From NCBI RefSeq assembly GCF_001524445.2, contig NZ_CP013417.1, forward strand, positions 620,001 through 684,000: a DNA stretch of 64,000 nt, in the 5' to 3' direction. Each line of letters begins with the position of its first letter. Position 1 is the first letter of the stretch. Both the position numbers and the translations under genes were made by a program. Below the pieces are notes generated by a model. The model ran no database searches, was not told the DNA's origin, and worked only from the letters and a program-made list of their open reading frames with translations. The DNA is from Burkholderia savannae (GTDB taxonomy: Bacteria; Pseudomonadota; Gammaproteobacteria; Burkholderiales; Burkholderiaceae). Shown here in pieces: positions 29,495 to 38,485 of this stretch.

Positions 29495-30460
29495 ATGAAC
29501 GACGAAATCACGATGCTCGCCGCAGCCGCATTGAAGGGGTTCGCCGCGAATCCGCAGTATGCGCAGCGTTTTCGTGAAGGATCTGCGTTGCGCGAATGGC
29601 TGCAAGTGCCGGCGAGCCGCTACATCGTCGCCGGCGACGCCGGCACCGCCGTCGAGCGGATGCGCGTGCTGGCCGGGAAAGGATACGAAGTCGGTCTCGA
29701 ATGCGTCGGCGAAAACGTCACGGATCGCGAGGAGGTCCGGCGCGTCGAAGCGCAGTATCGGCGGTTGATCGATCTGCTGCCGCATGGCGGCCTGGGGCGG
29801 CGAACGGAGCTCAATTTCGATCTGAGCAACGTCGGCTTGCTGATCGCGCGCGATCTCGCCTGCGAGGTGACGGACCGCATCGCCGGCGCGGCGGGCGAAA
29901 GGGGCGTGTTCGTGACGCTCAGCATGGAGCGTTTTCCGATGGTCGACGATATTCTGTCGGTGTTCCATCAGCTCGCCGCGTCGCATGCGAACGTCGGCAT
30001 CACGCTGCAGGCGTATTTGCACCGCACGGCCGGCGACCTCGACGCGGTGCTGCGGGCCGGGCGCAAGATCAGGCTTGTCAAGGGCGTGTACGACGAAGCG
30101 CCGGAGCGGGCGCTGCCGCGCTCTTCCGCACTGAACGACCGCTACGTCGAATTGGCGCGCCGCATGGCGGACGCCGGCGTCGACCGCAGTTTCGCGACGC
30201 AGGACCCGGCGCTCATCGAGCGTCTGATGCGCGACGGCCTGCTCGGCGGCGATGCGGAAATCGAGATGCTGCACGGCGTGCAACCGGGCAGGCTGCGCGA
30301 TCTTCGCCGCGACGGTGTGAATTGCCGCGTCTACGGCACGTTCGGCGACAACTGGTATCTGCATTTCCTTCATCGCCTTGCCGAAGCGCCGGAAACCGTC
30401 CTGCTGGCGCTGGCGGACATCCAAGATCCGTCGCGCATCGTGTTCGGCGGCGAATACTGA
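29495..30460 (+). CDS. Monofunctional proline dehydrogenase-like flavoenzyme
   Basis: 321 residues with the beta/alpha barrel of the PRODH (PutA N-terminal) family: GLECVGENVTDREEV, ELNFDLSNVG, GITLQAYLHRT, KIRLVKGVYDE, FATQDPALIERL and EMLHGVQPGRLRDLRRDGVN. It should oxidise proline or a proline-like imino acid with FAD. It starts directly after the desaturase stop and is separated from the next gene by one base. The P5C dehydrogenase half of PutA is absent. In this operon it more likely serves a biosynthetic step than proline catabolism; that is inference. Confidence 0.82.
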   Translation: MNDEITMLAAAALKGFAANPQYAQRFREGSALREWLQVPASRYIVAGDAGTAVERMRVLAGKGYEVGLECVGENVTDREEVRRVEAQYRRLIDLLPHGGLGRRTELNFDLSNVGLLIARDLACEVTDRIAGAAGERGVFVTLSMERFPMVDDILSVFHQLAASHANVGITLQAYLHRTAGDLDAVLRAGRKIRLVKGVYDEAPERALPRSSALNDRYVELARRMADAGVDRSFATQDPALIERLMRDGLLGGDAEIEMLHGVQPGRLRDLRRDGVNCRVYGTFGDNWYLHFLHRLAEAPETVLLALADIQDPSRIVFGGEY

Positions 30461-30461
30461 G

Positions 30462-31595
30462 ATGCGCCCGATTCACTTCAATACAGCGGGCGCGGGGCTC
30501 GCGTCGCCGGCGGTGATTCGCGCGATGACAGCCTATTTGAACGCTGAATTCGAGCACGGTGCATATGAGGCGGAACGCATGCACGCCGAGGCGCTCGATG
30601 CGGTGCGAACCGGTCTGGCGTGGCTGCTGAACGCGCCGTCGAGCAGGAACGTCGCGCTCTTCGACAGCGGCACGCGGGCGTGGCTGACGTGCGTGAATGC
30701 CATCACCGGATGGCGCGGCCGCGGCAAGGTGTGGACCACGCCGTACGAATACGCGGGCAATCTGCTCGCGTTGCAGATGCTGTGCACGCGGCATGCGCTC
30801 GAAATGGAGGTCGTGCCGCTGCTCGAGAACGGCGATCTCGACCTGGAATGGATCGAAGCGCACGCGGACGACGCGCTGTGCCTCGCGAGCGTGGTCCACG
30901 TTCCGTCGGGTTGCGGCATCGTGCTGCCGGTCGAGCGGATCGGGCGCATCCTTCGCGGCGCGAGTCCGCACGCGCTTTACGCGGTCGATGCGTGCCAGTC
31001 CGCTGGTCAGCTCGACACCGATTTCCAGCGAATCGGCTGCGACCTGCTGACGGCCGCGGGCCGCAAGTTTCTGCGCGGCCCGCGGGGCACCGGCTTTGCA
31101 ATCGTGTCGCAGCGCTGGCTCGATCGATTGGGCGAACATCCGATCGACCTGCACGCGGCGGAAGTGCTGGCGTGCGATCGGCATCGGTTGCACGACGATA
31201 GCGCGCGTCGGCTCGAGCTGAGCGAAATGCACTTGGCGGCGTTGATGGGCCTGAAGGTCGCCGTCGACGAGGCGCGCGGCCGGGATCTCGACCCGGCGCG
31301 GCAGATCTACGCGGCGCTTTGCGAGCGGCTCGCTGATCGGGACGACGTGGCGTTGCTTCATCCGGGATCGGTTCACAGCGGAATCGTGAGTTTCGTGCAT
31401 CGAGATCGGACGCCCATCGAAGTCGTTAATCATTTAAGATCGCATCGGATCAATGCGTGGAAAATCGCGGGCGGTCATACGCCGCTTTATCTGGGTGCGC
31501 GCGGTTTCGATTCGGCCATTCGGTTGTCCGCGCATTGCACGAATGCGATGTCGGATATCGACGATCTCGAGCGGGCGCTTTCCAGTTGGGCGTGA
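30462..31595 (+). CDS. Class V PLP-dependent aminotransferase / cysteine-desulfurase-like enzyme
   Basis: 377 residues of the class V aminotransferase fold (cysteine desulfurase, isopenicillin N epimerase, EgtE, kynureninase). N-terminal FNTAGAGLASPAVIRAM matches the family start; Asp176 in YAVDACQSAGQL binds the PLP ring, and Lys202 in TAAGRKFLRGPRGTGF is the Schiff-base lysine. No catalytic cysteine loop typical of NifS was recognised. The reaction cannot be fixed: transamination, racemisation/epimerisation or C-S lyase are all possible. It begins one base after the proline dehydrogenase stop. Confidence 0.82.
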   Translation: MRPIHFNTAGAGLASPAVIRAMTAYLNAEFEHGAYEAERMHAEALDAVRTGLAWLLNAPSSRNVALFDSGTRAWLTCVNAITGWRGRGKVWTTPYEYAGNLLALQMLCTRHALEMEVVPLLENGDLDLEWIEAHADDALCLASVVHVPSGCGIVLPVERIGRILRGASPHALYAVDACQSAGQLDTDFQRIGCDLLTAAGRKFLRGPRGTGFAIVSQRWLDRLGEHPIDLHAAEVLACDRHRLHDDSARRLELSEMHLAALMGLKVAVDEARGRDLDPARQIYAALCERLADRDDVALLHPGSVHSGIVSFVHRDRTPIEVVNHLRSHRINAWKIAGGHTPLYLGARGFDSAIRLSAHCTNAMSDIDDLERALSSWA

Positions 31596-31695
31596 CGCGC
31601 ACGCTGCTTCGGCGTATCGGGGTGCGCATCATTCACCGAAACGGCATCGATATATAAAAGAATTTCACTCGTCGCATCAAGGGGACACCGAACTG

Positions 31696-32613
31696 ATGGA
31701 AATAAACGGACGCCTGGACGGTCGGGCCTTTTCGGCTATCGGCATTGCATTGTTGACGTGGTCTTCGTCGTATGCCGCTATTGCATACTGTCTGGGCGCA
31801 TTTACGCCTAGCGAGATCGCATTTTCGCGATTGTTGGTCGCTTCGATCAGTTTTGCGGCGTTATGGGCCGTCAAGCGCTTCTCGTTGCCGGCCGCGCGGG
31901 ATCTGCCGAAAATCGCCGTGCTCGGCATTCTCGGATTGACGGTCTATCACCTTTGTCTTGCCTACGCGGAGACGCGCATTCCGAGCGGCACGGCGGCGAT
32001 GCTCATCGCGCTGTCGCCGGGGGCGACCGCGCTGCTGTCCGCGATCTGGCTGCGCGAGTCGATCAGCCTGATCAAGGCGACGGGCTTCGCGATCGCGCTC
32101 GTGGGCGTAGCGTTGGTCGTCGTCACGAGCGGGCAGGGCTTCAGGATGGAGCCGGCCGCGCTGTGGGTGCTCGTCAGCGTTGCGGGCCTCGCGCTCTATA
32201 CGGTCGGACTCAAGCCGATTCTCGCTCGCGTGGGATCGCTCGGCGTGACGGCGACTGCGTTCGCCGCGGCGACCATTGCCGCCGTGCCGTTCGGCGCGCC
32301 GCATCTCGCCGCCGCGATCGGCGACGCGTCGCATGCCCGCCTCGCCGCGTTGGCGTGGCTCGGCATCGCGCCGACGTTCGTCGGATACATCGCGTGGAAT
32401 TTCGCGCTGCGGCGCGCGCCTGCATCGCAAGTCACGAGTTTTCTGTATCTGTCTCCACCGCTTTCGATTCTGATCAGCTGGATCTGGCTTGGCGAAAAGC
32501 CTCTGTTGATCACGCTATTGGGCGGCGGCGTCACGTTGATCGGCGTCGCATTGGTCAATGCGCGCGGCAACATCGGCAAGGCGGCGGGCGTTCAGCCGTC
32601 GAGAAGCGCGTGA
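31696..32613 (+). CDS. EamA-family (DMT) transporter
   Basis: 305 residues with ten hydrophobic segments in two EamA repeats (first with FTPSEIAFSRLLVASISF, second ending LGEKPLLITLLGGGVTLIGV), the topology of drug/metabolite exporters such as RhtA or YdcZ-like proteins. It follows the PLP-enzyme gene by 100 bp. Such exporters move amino acids or small metabolites outwards, so it probably exports the product of the preceding three enzymes. The start at 31696 was chosen because the membrane segment begins soon after it. Confidence 0.82.
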   Translation: MEINGRLDGRAFSAIGIALLTWSSSYAAIAYCLGAFTPSEIAFSRLLVASISFAALWAVKRFSLPAARDLPKIAVLGILGLTVYHLCLAYAETRIPSGTAAMLIALSPGATALLSAIWLRESISLIKATGFAIALVGVALVVVTSGQGFRMEPAALWVLVSVAGLALYTVGLKPILARVGSLGVTATAFAAATIAAVPFGAPHLAAAIGDASHARLAALAWLGIAPTFVGYIAWNFALRRAPASQVTSFLYLSPPLSILISWIWLGEKPLLITLLGGGVTLIGVALVNARGNIGKAAGVQPSRSA

Positions 32614-32740
32614 ATCCGTCGGCGCGCAATTCGCATTGTTCGCATTGATCGACTGAAATCGAATCGCGTCGCGTCGATGGGCGGGCCGCCGCGTAGGCGC
32701 CCGCGCAACGACCGAACGGCAGTCACGCCATGGGGGGCTC

Positions 32741-32863
32741 ATGAATGTGAATCGATTCGTTTGGATCGGCGTAGCCTTGATCGAAGGCGGGCTGATTGCA
32801 TTAGCGCTGGCCGCGGCTGCGTGCATCATACGCTGGGCGACGTTTGCGGCCGAGACGATGTGA
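32741..32863 (+). CDS. Possible 40-residue single-span membrane peptide
   Basis: A 40-codon frame begins MNVNRFVWIGVALIEG and continues as one strongly hydrophobic Ala/Leu/Ile segment before a short polar end. A GGGGGG run lies three bases upstream of the ATG as a possible ribosome binding site. It lies alone between the EamA gene and tRNA-Lys. A single strongly hydrophobic span in otherwise non-coding DNA is unusual, but no homology is recognised and the length is small, so it remains tentative. Confidence 0.3.
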   Translation: MNVNRFVWIGVALIEGGLIALALAAAACIIRWATFAAETM

Positions 32864-33283
32864 GCGGAAACGGCGGGTTGGTTGCGCGGGAAGGGGGCTT
32901 CGTTCGAGTGTAACTGTCCGGCGTGCGAAAGCTGTGCATTTCTCGTTCGGTGGGGCGTGTTGCTTCGGCGTGCCGCTGCCTGCCGCCGAAGTGAATCGAG
33001 GCGACGGCGCGCGCATCCGTTGAGGCTGCCTGACGGCGCAAGGCCGAAAGGCAATTCTTGAACCGTTGTCGTCGACGTGAATGGAACGTGCGCTGGCGGC
33101 GCGCGGGCGTACTTCGAGCGCTGAGCGCAAACCGGACGCACGAGGATGCGCTCGGGTGGCGGGATGGCCGGGTGGGGGATTGTCGCGCCGAGCGATGCGA
33201 CGCAGTGCGATGAGCGCGTAACGAACGAAGCCAAGTACGTCGACTTCATCGTCGCCGCCGAAATTCGACTTGCCGCAGATGCG
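32864..33283. other. Intergenic, no supported gene
   Basis: About 420 bp between the small membrane ORF and the tRNA-Lys terminator. Frames are open on both strands but none shows a ribosome binding site or recognisable domain. Confidence 0.5.
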
Positions 33284-33313
33284 AAAAGGGCCTGGCGCGA
33301 ACGCCAAGCCCTT
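33284..33313 (-). terminator. Rho-independent terminator of tRNA-Lys
   Basis: On the minus strand, just past the tRNA 3' end, AAGGGCTTGGCG pairs with CGCCAGGCCCTT around a TTCG loop (one U-G wobble), followed by a T run. It is well placed to end the tRNA-Lys transcript. Confidence 0.8.
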
Positions 33314-33321
33314 GATGTCTT

Positions 33322-33397
33322 TGGTAGGCCGTACTGGATTCGAACCAGTGACCAACGGATTAAAAGTCCGCTGCTCTACCAGCTGAGCTAACGACCC
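33322..33397 (-). tRNA. tRNA-Lys (anticodon UUU)
   Basis: Cloverleaf of 76 nt with encoded CCA on the minus strand. The acceptor GGGTCGT pairs with the sequence before ACCA, the D-loop contains AGCTGGTAGA, the anticodon loop is CTTTTAA with anticodon TTT, and the T-loop is GGTTCGAATCC. It lies 69 bp downstream of cpoB, the same relative place as the tRNA-Lys operon next to ybgF/cpoB in E. coli. Confidence 0.97.
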
Positions 33398-33409
33398 AAA
33401 AGAGGCAAA

Positions 33410-33439
33410 ATTATAGCGGCCGCCTCGTGAGCTTGTCAA
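33410..33439 (-). promoter_or_regulatory. Consensus sigma-70 promoter for tRNA-Lys
   Basis: On the minus strand, a perfect TTGACA (33439-33434) is followed by an 18-bp spacer and a perfect TATAAT (33415-33410). The tRNA 5' end begins 12 bp further on. This is a rare full-consensus promoter for a high-GC genome, as expected of a tRNA gene. Confidence 0.85.
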
Positions 33440-33466
33440 CTCGCCGATTGGCCGCGCCGTTCGCCG

Positions 33467-34216
33467 TCACTTGATCGCATCCAGCTTGCTCTGCGCCGTT
33501 TCCGCCGCGTTCGAGCCGGGGAACTGCGACACGACCTGCTCGAACGTCTTCTTCGCGGCCGCCTTCTGGCCTTGCTCGAGCTGGTTGGTGCCGATCGCGA
33601 TCAGCGCATCCGCCGCGCGGGGATGCTGCGGATAGTTCTTCACGAGGCCTTGCCACGTCGCCGTCGATCCCTTGTAATCGCGCAGCGCGTACTGTGCGTT
33701 GCCGAGCCAGTACTGCGCGGTCGGCTGATAGGGGCTTTGCGGATATTTGGCGATGAACGCGCGGAACGAAGCCGCTGCGCCCTTGAAGTTGCCGTTGCGG
33801 AATTGCTGCGACGCTGCGTTGAACGCGTCCGTTTCCCCTGGCTGCACCGTGCCCTCGACGCCGTCCACCGTCGTCTTCTGCGGCTCGAATTTCTTGAGGC
33901 GCGTATCGAGATCAGCGTAGTAATCCTTCTGCTGACGCTCGAGCGTTGTCAGACGGTTCGTCAGATCCTCGTTCTCGCCGCGTAGCGTCGCGACCTGCTG
34001 GTTCAATTGGTCGAGGCGGTTCGTCTGATCGAGGATCGTGCGTTGAGCGGCGGCGAGCTGGCTCGCCAGGCTGTCGGACTTGCTGCGCAAGTCGAGCACC
34101 GCACGGCGGGCTTCGTCGTCGTCGAAGAGGCCCGCGTGCGCCGGCGCGGCCGCGAGGGCCGCACCTGCCACGCACAGCGCGACGGCCGTGCGCAGCCAAG
34201 AAGGACGGTGCGTCAT
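33467..34216 (-). CDS. cpoB: Tol-Pal accessory protein CpoB (YbgF)
   Basis: 249 residues: signal peptide ending AHA, an N-terminal coiled coil (about 30-100, heptad Leu/Gln-rich, with LNQQVATLRGENEDLTNRL) that trimerises, then TPR repeats (PYQPTAQYWLGNAQYALRDY, PRAADALIAIGTNQLEQG). It is periplasmic, and in E. coli it couples Tol energy to peptidoglycan synthesis at division. It is the last gene of the tol-pal operon, 19 bp after pal. Its stop is 70 bp from tRNA-Lys. Confidence 0.93.
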   Translation of the reverse strand: MTHRPSWLRTAVALCVAGAALAAAPAHAGLFDDDEARRAVLDLRSKSDSLASQLAAAQRTILDQTNRLDQLNQQVATLRGENEDLTNRLTTLERQQKDYYADLDTRLKKFEPQKTTVDGVEGTVQPGETDAFNAASQQFRNGNFKGAAASFRAFIAKYPQSPYQPTAQYWLGNAQYALRDYKGSTATWQGLVKNYPQHPRAADALIAIGTNQLEQGQKAAAKKTFEQVVSQFPGSNAAETAQSKLDAIK

Positions 34217-34235
34217 ACAGCGATTCTTCCGTTAC

Positions 34236-34748
34236 TTACTGTTGATAGACGAGGTCTGCGCGGCGGTTCTGCGCCCACGACGCTTCGTCGTGGCCGAGCG
34301 CGACCGGCTTTTCCTTGCCGAGGCTCACGGCTTCCATCTGCGAATCCGCGACGCCGAGCAGCGACAGCGCGCGACGCACGGCTTCCGCGCGCTTCTGGCC
34401 GAGCGCGAGGTTGTACTCGCTCGTGCCGCGCTCGTCGGTGTTGCCCTGGATCAGGATGTGGCGCTGCGGATGGCTCTTCAGGTATTGCGCGTGTTGCTGC
34501 AGCAGCGACTGGTACTGGTCCTGCACCGAGTAGCTGTCGAAATCGAAGTAGACGCTGCGCTTCGCGAGCGGGCTGTTCGGATCGTTCAGCGGGTCCACGG
34601 TCACTTGCGCGACGTTTTCGGGGTTCGGCTGCGTGCTGACCGCGCCGCCCTGGTTCGCGTGCTCGTCGAGCTTCACGCCCGACTTACATGCGGCGAGCGC
34701 GCCGATCATCAGCACCGCGAACGCCAGACGAAGTTTCTTCGACATCAT
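34236..34748 (-). CDS. pal: Peptidoglycan-associated lipoprotein Pal
   Basis: 170 residues starting at a double ATG (34748 chosen; 34745 is possible) with GGAG seven bases upstream. The lipobox is LAAC in GALAACKSG. The OmpA-like peptidoglycan-binding domain ends the protein (VYFDFDSYSVQDQYQSLL, ILIQGNTDERGTSEYN, LGQKRAEAVRRAL). It anchors the outer membrane to peptidoglycan and binds TolB. It is a well-known B. pseudomallei antigen. It sits between tolB and cpoB in the operon. Confidence 0.95.
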   Translation of the reverse strand: MMSKKLRLAFAVLMIGALAACKSGVKLDEHANQGGAVSTQPNPENVAQVTVDPLNDPNSPLAKRSVYFDFDSYSVQDQYQSLLQQHAQYLKSHPQRHILIQGNTDERGTSEYNLALGQKRAEAVRRALSLLGVADSQMEAVSLGKEKPVALGHDEASWAQNRRADLVYQQ

Positions 34749-34765
34749 GGTTACTCTCCTGTTGG

Positions 34766-36067
34766 TCATTGCATGAAGGGCCCCCAGGACGGCTCGCGAA
34801 TCGCGCCGCCCTGAACGGACAAGATCTGCGGCGGCGCGCTGCCGTCGGACGGAACGGCAGCCAGCACGCTGCGGCCCCCCGATTGCGTAGCGTACAGAAT
34901 GTACTGGCCGTTCGCCGCGAAGCTCGGCGATTCGTCGCGCGTCGTGTTGGTGACGGCGTTCGCCGCACCCGTTTGCAGATCTTGAACGTACAACTTGAAG
35001 CCCCCGCCGGTGCGCGAGATGTACGCGAGCAGCTTGCCGTCCGGGCTGACGCGCGGACTCGTATTGTAGCTGCCGGTAAACGTCACGCGCTGAGCGGTGC
35101 CGGCGCTCTCGCCTTCGGCGGGCATCCGGTAGATTTGCGGCGCGCCGCCGCGATCGCTCGTGAAATAGATCCACTTGCCGTCGGGGGAGTAGAACGGCTC
35201 GGTGTCGATCGAGCCGCTGCGCGTCAGGCGGCGCAGCCCGGTGCCCGTCGCGCTGACGGAATAAATCTGCGTGTTGCCCGTGAGCGACAGCGCAACGGCG
35301 AGCGTCTGGCCGTCGGGCGACCACGCGGGCGCGCTGTTGTTGCCTTTCTGGTTCGAGATCACGTAGCGGCGGCCCGTCGGCAGATCATGGATGTACACGA
35401 CCGGCTTCTTCAACTCGAACGACACGTACGCGACCTTCGTCCCGCTCGGCGACCACGCGGGCGAGATGATCGGCTCCTTGCTCGTCAGCGCGGGGATCGC
35501 GTTCTGGCCGTCCGAATCGGAGATCAGCAGCTTGTAGACGTTGCCCGTGCGCTGCACGTACGACAGGCGCGTGTTGAAGACGCCGCGCACGCCGAGCAGC
35601 TTCTGGTAGATGTAGTCGGCGATCTTGTGGCCCGTCTTGCGCATCCCCTCGTTGTCGTTCGACGTCGTGAGCGACAGGCCGCCGAGGCTTTGCTGCTTGA
35701 CGGTGTCGTAGAGGATGAAGTTGACCTTGTACTGGCCGCTCGGCTCGCGGTTCACGCTGCCCGCGACGAACGCATTCGCGCCTTTCGCCTTCCACGCGCC
35801 GAAATCGACCGACGCCGTCTCCGGCACGGGCGTGCTGCCCGCGTCGACGTTGGAGAACTTGCCGCTTCTCGCGAGGTCGGCGCGCACGATCGACGTGACC
35901 TGCTGCGGCAGGCTCGCTTCATTGACGAAATTCGCGGTGGCGATCGGAAACTGGGTGGAGCCGACGCCCGTGATCAGTACGTTCACCTGCGCGTGGGCGG
36001 TGCTGCCCGCGGCAATCAGACACGAGGCCACGAGTGCCCTGAAACCTAGCTTCGTCATCAAACTCAT
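34766..36067 (-). CDS. tolB: Tol-Pal beta-propeller protein TolB
   Basis: 433 residues with a signal peptide (start MSLMTKLGF, ending AHA), an N-terminal domain and a six-bladed propeller with repeated SPDGK/SPAWSP motifs ([35 protein letters not shown]). It is periplasmic and binds Pal and TolA. The ATG at 36067 was preferred to one nine bases later (36058) because it better fits the upstream AGGA. It follows tolA by 96 bp. Confidence 0.94.
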   Translation of the reverse strand: MSLMTKLGFRALVASCLIAAGSTAHAQVNVLITGVGSTQFPIATANFVNEASLPQQVTSIVRADLARSGKFSNVDAGSTPVPETASVDFGAWKAKGANAFVAGSVNREPSGQYKVNFILYDTVKQQSLGGLSLTTSNDNEGMRKTGHKIADYIYQKLLGVRGVFNTRLSYVQRTGNVYKLLISDSDGQNAIPALTSKEPIISPAWSPSGTKVAYVSFELKKPVVYIHDLPTGRRYVISNQKGNNSAPAWSPDGQTLAVALSLTGNTQIYSVSATGTGLRRLTRSGSIDTEPFYSPDGKWIYFTSDRGGAPQIYRMPAEGESAGTAQRVTFTGSYNTSPRVSPDGKLLAYISRTGGGFKLYVQDLQTGAANAVTNTTRDESPSFAANGQYILYATQSGGRSVLAAVPSDGSAPPQILSVQGGAIREPSWGPFMQ

Positions 36068-36163
36068 GCTTCCTGTTCCCGTATGTACGCTGCGCAACCG
36101 CAGAGACTCAAAAATACCCGATTCGTTCCCGGCGCGACGGCGGGAGTGTACGCGCAAACGCGC

Positions 36164-37162
36164 TCATTCCGCCGCCTTGAAGGTAATCGTAATCTCGGAC
36201 GGGGTACGACCGTTGGTATCGGGCGGCAACGGCACCGACGCCTGGATCGCGCTGATCACCGCCTGATCCCACCCCGAATTTCCGCTCGACCGGCGGATCG
36301 ACGCGCTGAGCACGTCGCCCGACGGCGTGCAGCGGATCGCGACGACGGTCACGAGACCGTCGCGCTCACCCGCCCACACGATGTTCGGTTTCACGCGCCG
36401 GCGAACCTTGTCCGCATAGCCGGGCGACGCCGCATTGCCGCCCGAGCCCGTGCCCGTGCCGCTCTTCGCGAGGCCTTCACCGCCGCCCGAGCCGCCGCCC
36501 GCCATGCCTTGCAATTGCGCGAGGCGGGCCTGGCGCTCCTTGTCGAGCTTCGCCTTCGCGGAGGCGTTCGCCTTGGCGGCCGCGGCGGCCTTCGCCGCTT
36601 TCTCGGCCTCGGCCTTCTTCTGCGCGGCGAGTTGTTCCTGTTTTTTCTGCTGTTCGAGCTTCTGTTGCTCGAGCTTTTGCTGTTCGAGTTTGCGCTGCTG
36701 CTCGGCGAGCTGCTGTTGCCTGAGCTTCTCGGTCTGCTTCTCGCGCTCGGCAGCCTTTTGTGCGGCGAGCTGGGCAGCCTGCTGCGCGGCGAGTTGCTGC
36801 GCCTTCAGCTGCTGCTGGCGGCGTTGCTCCTCGAGCTGCGCTTCGCGCGCGGCCGCGGCCTGCTGCTCGCGCCGTTTCTGCTGCAATGCGATGTCCGCCT
36901 CCTCGTTCTTCACGGGCGGCGGAGGAGGGGCGACTTTCGCGGGCGGCATAGGCGCGGGCTGCGGCGTCGACGTGTCCGGCACCGACGTCCACAGCTCCGC
37001 TTCCGCGCCCGCCGGCGTGCTGTTCTGCCATTGGACGCCGTGGTACAGAAAGAGCGCGAGCAGCACGTGCATCAGCGCGGCAAGCAGGAACGCGCGGCCT
37101 GTGCCGCGCTCGCGCGGCGGCCGAGGCGGATAGGCGGCGGTGCGCGACTGGCGAGGCTTCAT
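36164..37162 (-). CDS. tolA: Tol energy-transducing protein TolA
   Basis: 332 residues: an N-terminal transmembrane anchor (about 24-46, FLLAALMHVLLALFLYHGV), a long Ala/Glu/Gln/Lys coiled coil (about 75-225), and a C-terminal globular domain (VAIRCTPSGDVLSASI, then SVPLPPDTNG). It links TolQR in the inner membrane to TolB-Pal. Its start overlaps the tolR stop (ATGA). Confidence 0.93.
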   Translation of the reverse strand: MKPRQSRTAAYPPRPPRERGTGRAFLLAALMHVLLALFLYHGVQWQNSTPAGAEAELWTSVPDTSTPQPAPMPPAKVAPPPPPVKNEEADIALQQKRREQQAAAAREAQLEEQRRQQQLKAQQLAAQQAAQLAAQKAAEREKQTEKLRQQQLAEQQRKLEQQKLEQQKLEQQKKQEQLAAQKKAEAEKAAKAAAAAKANASAKAKLDKERQARLAQLQGMAGGGSGGGEGLAKSGTGTGSGGNAASPGYADKVRRRVKPNIVWAGERDGLVTVVAIRCTPSGDVLSASIRRSSGNSGWDQAVISAIQASVPLPPDTNGRTPSEITITFKAAE

Positions 37163-37608
37163 TGCGACTTGACGAGGAGACCGACGCGCTTCACGCCGCG
37201 CGCCTTCAAATCGGACATCACGGTCATCACGGCGTCATATTGAACCGTCTTGTCGGCCGCGATCACGACCGGCTGATCCGGGTGGTCGGCCTGGCGCGAC
37301 GCGATGAAGCTGTCGAGTTCGGCCTTCGTCACCGTGTCTTCCTGCGACGCGCCCGACTCGCCCTTGTAGCGCACGCTGATCTTGCCGTCGGCGCGGATGT
37401 TGACGACGACGGGCGGCGTCTGCTCCTGGGGCGCGGCGTTGCCGACGGTCGGCAGATTGACGATCGACGGCGCGACGAGGGGCGCAGTCACCATGAAGAT
37501 GACGAGCAGCACGAGCATCACGTCGATGTAGGGCACGACGTTGATGTCGGCCATCGAGCGGCGCGAGCGGCCGCCGCGCATGCTGGAACGAATGGGGGTG
37601 CCGGCCAT
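37159..37608 (-). CDS. tolR: Tol motor subunit TolR
   Basis: 149 residues of the ExbD/TolR family: a cytoplasmic N-terminus, one transmembrane helix with the conserved acidic residue (INVVPYIDVMLVLLVIFMV, Asp in YID), and a periplasmic domain. It uses the proton gradient with TolQ. It is ten bases from the tolQ stop. Confidence 0.95.
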   Translation of the reverse strand: MAGTPIRSSMRGGRSRRSMADINVVPYIDVMLVLLVIFMVTAPLVAPSIVNLPTVGNAAPQEQTPPVVVNIRADGKISVRYKGESGASQEDTVTKAELDSFIASRQADHPDQPVVIAADKTVQYDAVMTVMSDLKARGVKRVGLLVKSQ

Positions 37609-37618
37609 CGCGTGCTCC

Positions 37619-38296
37619 TTATTGCGCCTGGCGCTGCAGGATGTTCGAGAATTCTTCGATGAACGTTTCGAAGCGGATCGCGAGGCGGTCGATGTCGTGT
37701 GCGTAGCGGTTGTACGCGACGACGGCGGGAATCGCGGCGAACAGGCCGATCGCGGTCGCGACGAGCGCTTCGGCGATGCCCGGCGCGACGTTCGCGAGCG
37801 TCGCCTGCTGAACGTTCGCGAGGCCGCGGAACGAGTTCATGATCCCCCAGACCGTGCCGAACAGACCGATGTACGGGCTCACCGAGCCGACGGACGCGAG
37901 GAACGACAGGTTCGACTCGAGCACGTCCATTTCACGCTGGAATGATGCGCGCATTGCGCGCCGCGCGCCATCCAGGAGCAGCGCGGGGTCGTTCAGGCGC
38001 TTCTCCTTCGCCTTCAGGAATTCGCGCATCCCAGATTCGAAGATCCGCTCGAGCGCGCCGATCGTATGACGGTTGTTCGCGGCGCTCTGGTACAGCGCCT
38101 GCAGGTCGCCGCCCGACCAGAAATCGCGCTCGAAGCGTTCGGTTTGCGCGCGGGCGCGGCGGATCGCGAACCACTTGCGGAAGATGAACGTCCACGACAT
38201 CAGCGACAGGACGAGGAGGAGCCCCATCACCGCCTGGGCGAGCACGCTCGCGTTGAGGACGAGGGAAATGATCGACAGGTCTTGAGAAGTGTTCAT
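37619..38296 (-). CDS. tolQ: Tol motor subunit TolQ
   Basis: 225 residues of the MotA/TolQ/ExbB family with three transmembrane helices: one near the N-terminus (VMGLLLVLSLMSWTFIFRKW) and two in the C-terminal half (GSVSPYIGLFGTVWGIMNSF and APGIAEALVATAIGLFAAIP). It forms the proton channel with TolR. It is the first gene of the tol operon proper, with ybgC 189 bp upstream. Confidence 0.95.
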   Translation of the reverse strand: MNTSQDLSIISLVLNASVLAQAVMGLLLVLSLMSWTFIFRKWFAIRRARAQTERFERDFWSGGDLQALYQSAANNRHTIGALERIFESGMREFLKAKEKRLNDPALLLDGARRAMRASFQREMDVLESNLSFLASVGSVSPYIGLFGTVWGIMNSFRGLANVQQATLANVAPGIAEALVATAIGLFAAIPAVVAYNRYAHDIDRLAIRFETFIEEFSNILQRQAQ

Positions 38297-38485
38297 AGAG
38301 ATTTGTGTAACGTCCCTTCGGGGAGGCCTGGCCAGGTACGCCCGGCCGGCGCGCTCCGGCGGCGTTCGGCAAGATGCTTGACCGAGCGCGCCACGCGCCG
38401 GCGGCGCGTCGCCGGAAGCTTTTCGCCGAACCTTGCTTAGTGGCGGATCACGGGGTCGAGTTCATCGGCTCAGTCTAAACGGCAC

